From contig CM046452.1 of assembly GCA_025506515.1 (NCBI GenBank), positions 105,138,551-105,202,550 on the forward strand: a DNA stretch of 64,000 bases, written 5' to 3'. This stretch comes from Flaveria trinervia (Eukaryota > Streptophyta > Magnoliopsida > Asterales > Asteraceae). Positions 59,125-64,000 of this stretch are shown one piece after another. The first letter of the stretch is position 1, and every line of letters begins with the position of its first letter. Under the pieces are notes generated by a model, which was not told the origin of the DNA, did no database searches, and saw only the letters and a program-made list of their open reading frames with translations. Both the position numbers and the translations under genes were made by a program.

Positions 59125-59240
59125 ACGTATGCATCACGTGTGCGAAGGTTTTGCTAATGCTGTCATGGCACCACCGTCTCTTTCAACAGCTTCTTCAACA
59201 ATTTGTTTATCAAAAATCTGTTGCATTTCAACAACCCTAT
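59125..59240 (-). pseudogene. Exon copy 2 of the amplified fragment
   Basis: Reads VVEMQQIFDKQIVEEAVERD then GGAMTALAKPSHT. It keeps the acceptor but has lost the donor. Confidence 0.5.
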
Positions 59241-62200
59241 AAGTGTAGCAGGAAATATTAGTTGTTTAAGACAAAAATGTTTCTAGAAGAATCAACAAAT
59301 CCTATCAACATAGTGCTATAGGTGTTGAGTAATAAGCATACCTTAAAGCACTTCCAAGTGTTTGCGGGTTGCAATCATGACAGGCGTTGACACTCGTAAA
59401 CCAAGTTACAAATTAAGAAGCGTTTTATACCAAGAACAGAAGCATTTAAAACTGTGAATTTACAATTAGGAATGGACAGTTAGATAACCTAGAGTCCTAG
59501 ATAATGAAGATACAACTGTAAATTAGCATACCTTTAGCAAGTTCAAAAAAGCTGAAAACATGTAACTCCATAAGTTCTTCTTAAATCTCTACCAAGTCTG
59601 ATATACTTCAAAATATTCTGCATCATATTTCCCATAGTAAAAAGGTCAACCTCAAAACTTATTTAGTGTGCTTCGCATTCACATAAAAATCTTCTTGCAA
59701 GTCATCAATGCATAATATGAATCATAGAATTTGATCCAACCGTAGTCTACCAACCTCCTCTTTATGAGATCCTGTAGCAGCTAATGCAAACCTCTCCCTT
59801 CCATGAAGAGTGAAAATCATGAAGACACAGATGAACTGTCAAGATCTCATGTTTGGAACATAAGATGAATTTCTAATACTTTGTGTAACACTGCATCCCT
59901 CATGCGTGTGGATGAGCTCTTTGTCATCACTTATAGAATCCTGCGTTGCAAATTCATATTAAAAGAAAAAAATTAGTTTTAGTTTGTCATCAAGAAATAT
60001 TTAAAGTGGATTTAGACAATTTAAATAAACATAGAAAAATTGCAAAACAAGACACATATTGGTCCGGAATTGATTTCTGAAGCAATCAGGTGATCTTGGT
60101 ACTCAACCACCCACCCTGTTAACTGAAAGCTTGTGCCTCGTCTACCTGTAAACAAAATGCAAAAACTTAATTCATTGAAAGCATTTTATCTTCATCATTT
60201 TGTCTACAAAATAAATTCCGGGAACGACATCACAATTAACTTTTGGAGTTCTTCTGCAGAAACAAGATTTACCTGTTCAGCAACCATGGTCCACAATTGG
60301 GCATCTTTTGGGTAACTAATGGAAGGAAAGGTTAAGCTTGTCTCTAAGTGGTAACCTAAAACCACGAAAGAGGAATAAAACCTAAGTCAGGGGAGGAAGA
60401 AAAACATACCTCTAAAATCGTTAGTGGAAAGTCAGAGGAGAAATAAATACCAACCTCCACAATCATCAGTGGAAGTCAGGGAAAAAGAAAAACAAACCTC
60501 CAAATCATTGGTGGAAGATGGGTGAGCAGTTAGATGTCAACAGAAAGTATGGCATGGGCAAGCCTATAGAGGATAATGATGCGAAGCCACGTGGTTGTTG
60601 GTGTGCGGCACTGACCACAAGGCCAAGAGCCCACTTGTGTTCATTAGCTGCTTTGTTACACATATGTAAACAAAAATTGGTATTGCTCATACTGACCAAC
60701 AGTTTTATTATATGCAAGTAGCTACCCCATTATGCCTCAATTTTACTAAACCAAGAAAAAATAGTTTAATAATTACCATATTATGCAAATCAGAGCTATC
60801 AGAATGTGTCCAAGACAATCATAATACCACATGACAATAGACTTGTCAACTTTCCACAAACCAAAAAACAGATACTGCATTTAGCAAGTACGAGTGATTT
60901 AAAAAAAAGTGCCAAGTATAGTGGGTTATTTTGTTTCATTCAACTTGTTCATAATTGTTAGTTCTCAATGCCCCTTTGGCCTTTTTAACAAAAAAAGAAA
61001 AAAATCAGGCTAGAAACAGACAACTATTATAGTTTAAAAAGCAAATTGATCTAAGAAAAAGAAAGAGTAAGCTCACTACATTAGTAAGCCAAGATTCAAG
61101 TACTAAGTACCCATTATGCTTAAACAATGGAAGTGATACCAGCATCAAACATTAAATAACAATTCTTGTTCTAGAGAAAAGTAAATAATCTAATGAATTT
61201 GAGTGGCAAAGGGGACGTTTGGATGTGTGTTAGAATAATAATTATACTAATCATTTTTAGCGTTTAGGTAAGATGCCTCTGCTTATAACTATCTATCCTT
61301 ATTTCATATACTATTTCCTAAAACAATCTGCATTGAATGAACAATTTAACAGTAAGTAGCACAGCTTCAAGTCATAAAAACACAACCAAACAGTAAACTA
61401 ACCTGGCATGCCACCTCCATGTGTCAACATCAATCATTGTTTAGACCAGCTTGTGCCTCTTTGACCTGTAAACTAAAGGCATAAACCTACTGAATCGAAT
61501 ATACTGAAAGCATTTTATCTTCATCATTTTTTTACAAGTAACATTCAAAAATGGCAAGAGGACTAACTTTTGGAGTTTTTCTGCAGAAACAAGATTTACC
61601 TGTTCAGCAATCATGCTCCTAATTTGGGTGTTATTTGCGTGAACTAAAAGAAGGGAAAGGTTAAGTGAAAGCTATTTCCCTTCATTGTCAATGAAACCTG
61701 GAAAAAAAATCATATTCCTAGTGCCATTCTAAGCAAAAGATTAGAAATCTATAAAAGTGAGCACGAGTTTCATATTCCTACCGAAATTTCATAGTAATAC
61801 AGGAGTCTGCTACTAACTTATGGTGGCTTTACTAACCTTACGATGGCTCCTTCTGACTTTATGATGCTTATGAGCAAATTATTTATGATGGCATTTCTCT
61901 TAGATTTTGAAAGTACATCTTTGGTCTTCCTCTCATTCACACTCTGATGCCAATTCTCCTAGTGTTTGGAAACACACTTTTGCATCCTAAAAATAATCAT
62001 CAAACGATTCCACTAGGCTTTTAGTAACCTTTCCTTGTCCTTCACATCATTCTGCAAACAGAATAAAATCTATAATTCCACAAAATTAAAAAAATGAGAA
62101 AAGCACAACGATGAAAAAAGGAACATTAAACCTTTATTATAACGTTTGACCAGAATAATATATGAAATTGACTGTTTGATGCACCGCTTCCTTTATCAAT

Positions 62201-62899
62201 TAGAAAAGGTTAATATGCTAAATATATTAAAAGTTCTGCACACGACTAGAATTATAGTAACAATATACCTTTGCAGCCTTCAAAGAGCCTTTACAGTAAA
62301 CAAAAAACAGAATAATATGACTATTCATGTAGTGCTAGAAGCGAGCTCCATTAACAGTGTTAGTCTGTCATCAAGAAAAAATTAGAGTGGATTAAGACAT
62401 TTTTAATAAACATAAAAAAAATTGCAAACCATGACACATATTGGTCCTTAACCACTTTCTGAACAAACTTGAGCTAGTGACTCGTCAACTCAAAGAAATC
62501 CAAGTTACATGGTACTCAACCACCCATCCTCTCACCTGATTTCATTTATAATACTAACCATAACAAGTCATCTTAAGATTGAAAGGATGAAAATTATTAC
62601 ATGCATGAGTACCTTAAGGATTTCAAGATTTGTAACATCAATAGCACAATCATTTAGTAGTCTTAGCCACTAAAATAAACCTCTGCATGTGAAGACTCAC
62701 CATCAGCTGGAAGATTCATATGTGCAAGAACAATGAATCAAACTATTAGATAAATGAACAGAAATACTGAATTCAAATAACATAAGGAAAGAAATTAATG
62801 ACAAATTGTGGAGAAAAACAGGGGGCCACATAATCATACATACATCTCGGTTCTTCCCCGATCTGAAAATAGTTTACAAATTAATGCTCAGCTCCGCCT

Positions 62900-63205
62900 T
62901 TTATCCTTATCTTTAACTGGAACAAATCAATGAACGTACCTTAGTTTCCTCATCTATTGTGCCTTTAAGGGTTTCAAAGTCAAGCTGTCACAAGAATATT
63001 GTTACAATCATATGTTGAAAAAGCACTACTGAAATCAAATAACATAAGGAAAAGATTTAATGACAAACCTGGAGCTTTTATCCTTATTCTTAAACTGAAA
63101 CAAATCAATGAACATATCTTTTATTCCTCATCTATTGTGCCTTTAAGGGTTTCAAAGACAAGCTATCACAAGAACATTATCACAATCATATGCTAAAAAA
63201 GTAGG
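62900..63205 (-). repeat. Direct duplication, unit about 178 bp, with a duplicated exon
   Basis: 62900-63022 and 63078-63205 share most of their sequence. Copy 1 carries LDFETLKGTIDEETK before a GTACGT donor; copy 2 reads LVFETLKGTIDEE then a stop and has lost the GT (ATATGT). Confidence 0.75.
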
Positions 63206-63489
63206 ATACAGAATTGCATAAATAGGTTGACGTACTTTTGAACAAAGTTTGCTACATATTTTATGAACAACTTTTGTGATATGCTCATAACATTTATCTT
63301 TGTAGCTTTTTCCTTGCTTTGCCTTTTACACTGCAAGGTTTTTAGAAGATGCAACTTCAGCACTAGATTTTCTGCATGTAAGGATGGAATGAGTAACATA
63401 TAAGAAAATGTATAATTAGGTCGGTTGATGTGTAAATTTAATTGAGTAAAATAATACTAATATGTATGGCTAGCTCTGTGAGGACTTGC

Positions 63490-63575
63490 TAGTGATGTCA
63501 TTGCACATCCGCACTACCACCTTCTTCAGCAACTTGTTCATCAAGAATTTCTTGCATTTCAATAACCCTACAAGT
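63490..63575 (-). pseudogene. Exon copy 3 of the amplified fragment
   Basis: Reads VIEMQEILDEQVAEEGGSAD then VQ and a stop; a small deletion shifts the GGAM segment out of frame. Confidence 0.5.
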
Positions 63576-63640
63576 GTAGCACTAAGGAGTTTTAGTTTCA
63601 GACAAACATTAATCATAGTTCAATTAACTTAATAGAAGAT

Positions 63641-64000
63641 ATTGTAATTTTTGGGTAATTAAGAAAAAGCAATACGACTATAGTTGATTTCTGTGTCAAA
63701 CTTTTAACAAAAGAGCCACAATATAGGATGTAATATCTCCCACAAGTAGACAAGAAGTAAAACTCTCATTTAATTTTGGGGGTTTGGGGGGAGAAAAGTT
63801 TGATTCTTTATAAATATAAATATATAATAAGGTAAACAATAATAATTTAAAGGTGCAAAAGGAATTCTGCTTAGTGCACATCTTACCCAGCTTACCTATC
63901 TCCGGGGGTGATAAACGCTTATCTTGAATCCAGATCAAGATATACAAATGAAACAATGCTTTTGCATTTGACCCCATACAGGACTGAATATAAATAGAAA
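63641..64000. other. Window edge, nothing firm
   Basis: A minus-strand frame (KALFHLYILIWIQDKRLSPP then EIG, followed by a GTAAGC donor) could be a further exon of the duplicated gene. Not supported beyond that. Confidence 0.3.

Larger units (their letters stand above)
57016..63640 (-). repeat. Cluster of duplicated exon fragments of an unidentified gene
   Basis: Several segments occur two or three times, all in the same orientation. Copies: 57020-57200 ~ 58508-58700; 57234-57570 and 57853-58010 ~ 61735-62050 and 62157-62310; 58717-59005 ~ 59156-59344 plus 59527-59622 ~ 63489-63605; 60125-60340 ~ 61447-61665; 62900-63022 ~ 63078-63205. Many copies contain exon-like pieces with GT-AG borders on the minus strand, such as VVAMRQIVDEQVAKEVVEA, NVGKGEGHFIENLVKTFEDI, LNIEDACKGFMEVEK, LDFETLKGTIDEETK and KDAQLWTMVAEQ. 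Later copies bear stops or frameshifts. I could not name the parent gene. It may be one decayed gene with internal exon duplications, or tandem partial copies. Confidence 0.65.

Noticed and set aside
60505..60721. Opposed frames of about 70 codons on both strands
   Set aside because: No recognisable domain, no splice context, and overlap on both strands suggests chance.
1..64000. CRISPR arrays, operons, riboswitches, biosynthetic gene cluster
   Set aside because: The window is plant nuclear DNA with spliced genes. The repeats are transposon-derived or minisatellites and neighbouring genes are functionally unrelated.

Overview
This is a window of plant nuclear DNA, AT-rich, with intron-containing genes separated by nested retrotransposon and Helitron debris. 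Gene content is that of a core eudicot. The repeat style (TGTAAC...TGTGACA gypsy-type LTRs, CTAG-ended Helitrons with GC-rich 3' hairpins, scattered 'gacccgttttgaccc' motifs) makes me favour an Asteraceae genome, but that is a judgement from memory, not a measurement.

Layout. 0-9 kb: a P-class PPR gene (5' partial), a second PPR gene converging on it, a PPR relic, and an O-fucosyltransferase gene whose large intron carries a small Helitron; a dead PIF/Harbinger transposase lies just upstream of its start. As I recall them, the Arabidopsis counterparts of these three genes are the neighbours At1g52620, At1g52640 and At1g52630. 10-24.3 kb: nested transposons. A decayed Helitron (about 10972-17692) with RPA-like and PIF1-helicase relics contains a solo LTR; a second Helitron (about 18295-24308) contains two solo LTRs. 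Two of the three solo LTRs have perfect 5-bp target duplications.

25-48 kb: the gene-rich part. It holds a glyoxalase/VOC gene with G-boxes upstream, another Helitron 3' end carrying a SINE with a 12-bp target duplication, a TRAPPC2 (sedlin) gene with an AT-AC U12-type intron followed directly by a GC-AG intron, an F-box/kelch gene, a broken Asp/Glu racemase gene, a 1.9-kb gag-only LTR retrotransposon (TR-GAG type) with complete LTRs, a small LEA-like gene, fragments of a methyltransferase (PMT) and of a WDR43/UTP5-like gene, and an intact nine-exon acyl-protein thioesterase gene.

48-64 kb: a gene-poor stretch, then a COX5b-like pseudogene with a frameshift in its zinc-binding region (thioesterase and COX5b are also neighbours in Arabidopsis, At3g15650/At3g15640, from memory), a SINE tail, and at 57-63.6 kb a cluster of repeatedly duplicated exon fragments of a gene I cannot identify.

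The genes are unrelated housekeeping or organellar genes, each with its own promoter; there is no operon-like or biosynthetic cluster. A theme of the window is small lesions in conserved genes: one-base gaps in the PPR, O-fucosyltransferase and racemase frames. These could be real decay or homopolymer errors in the assembly.
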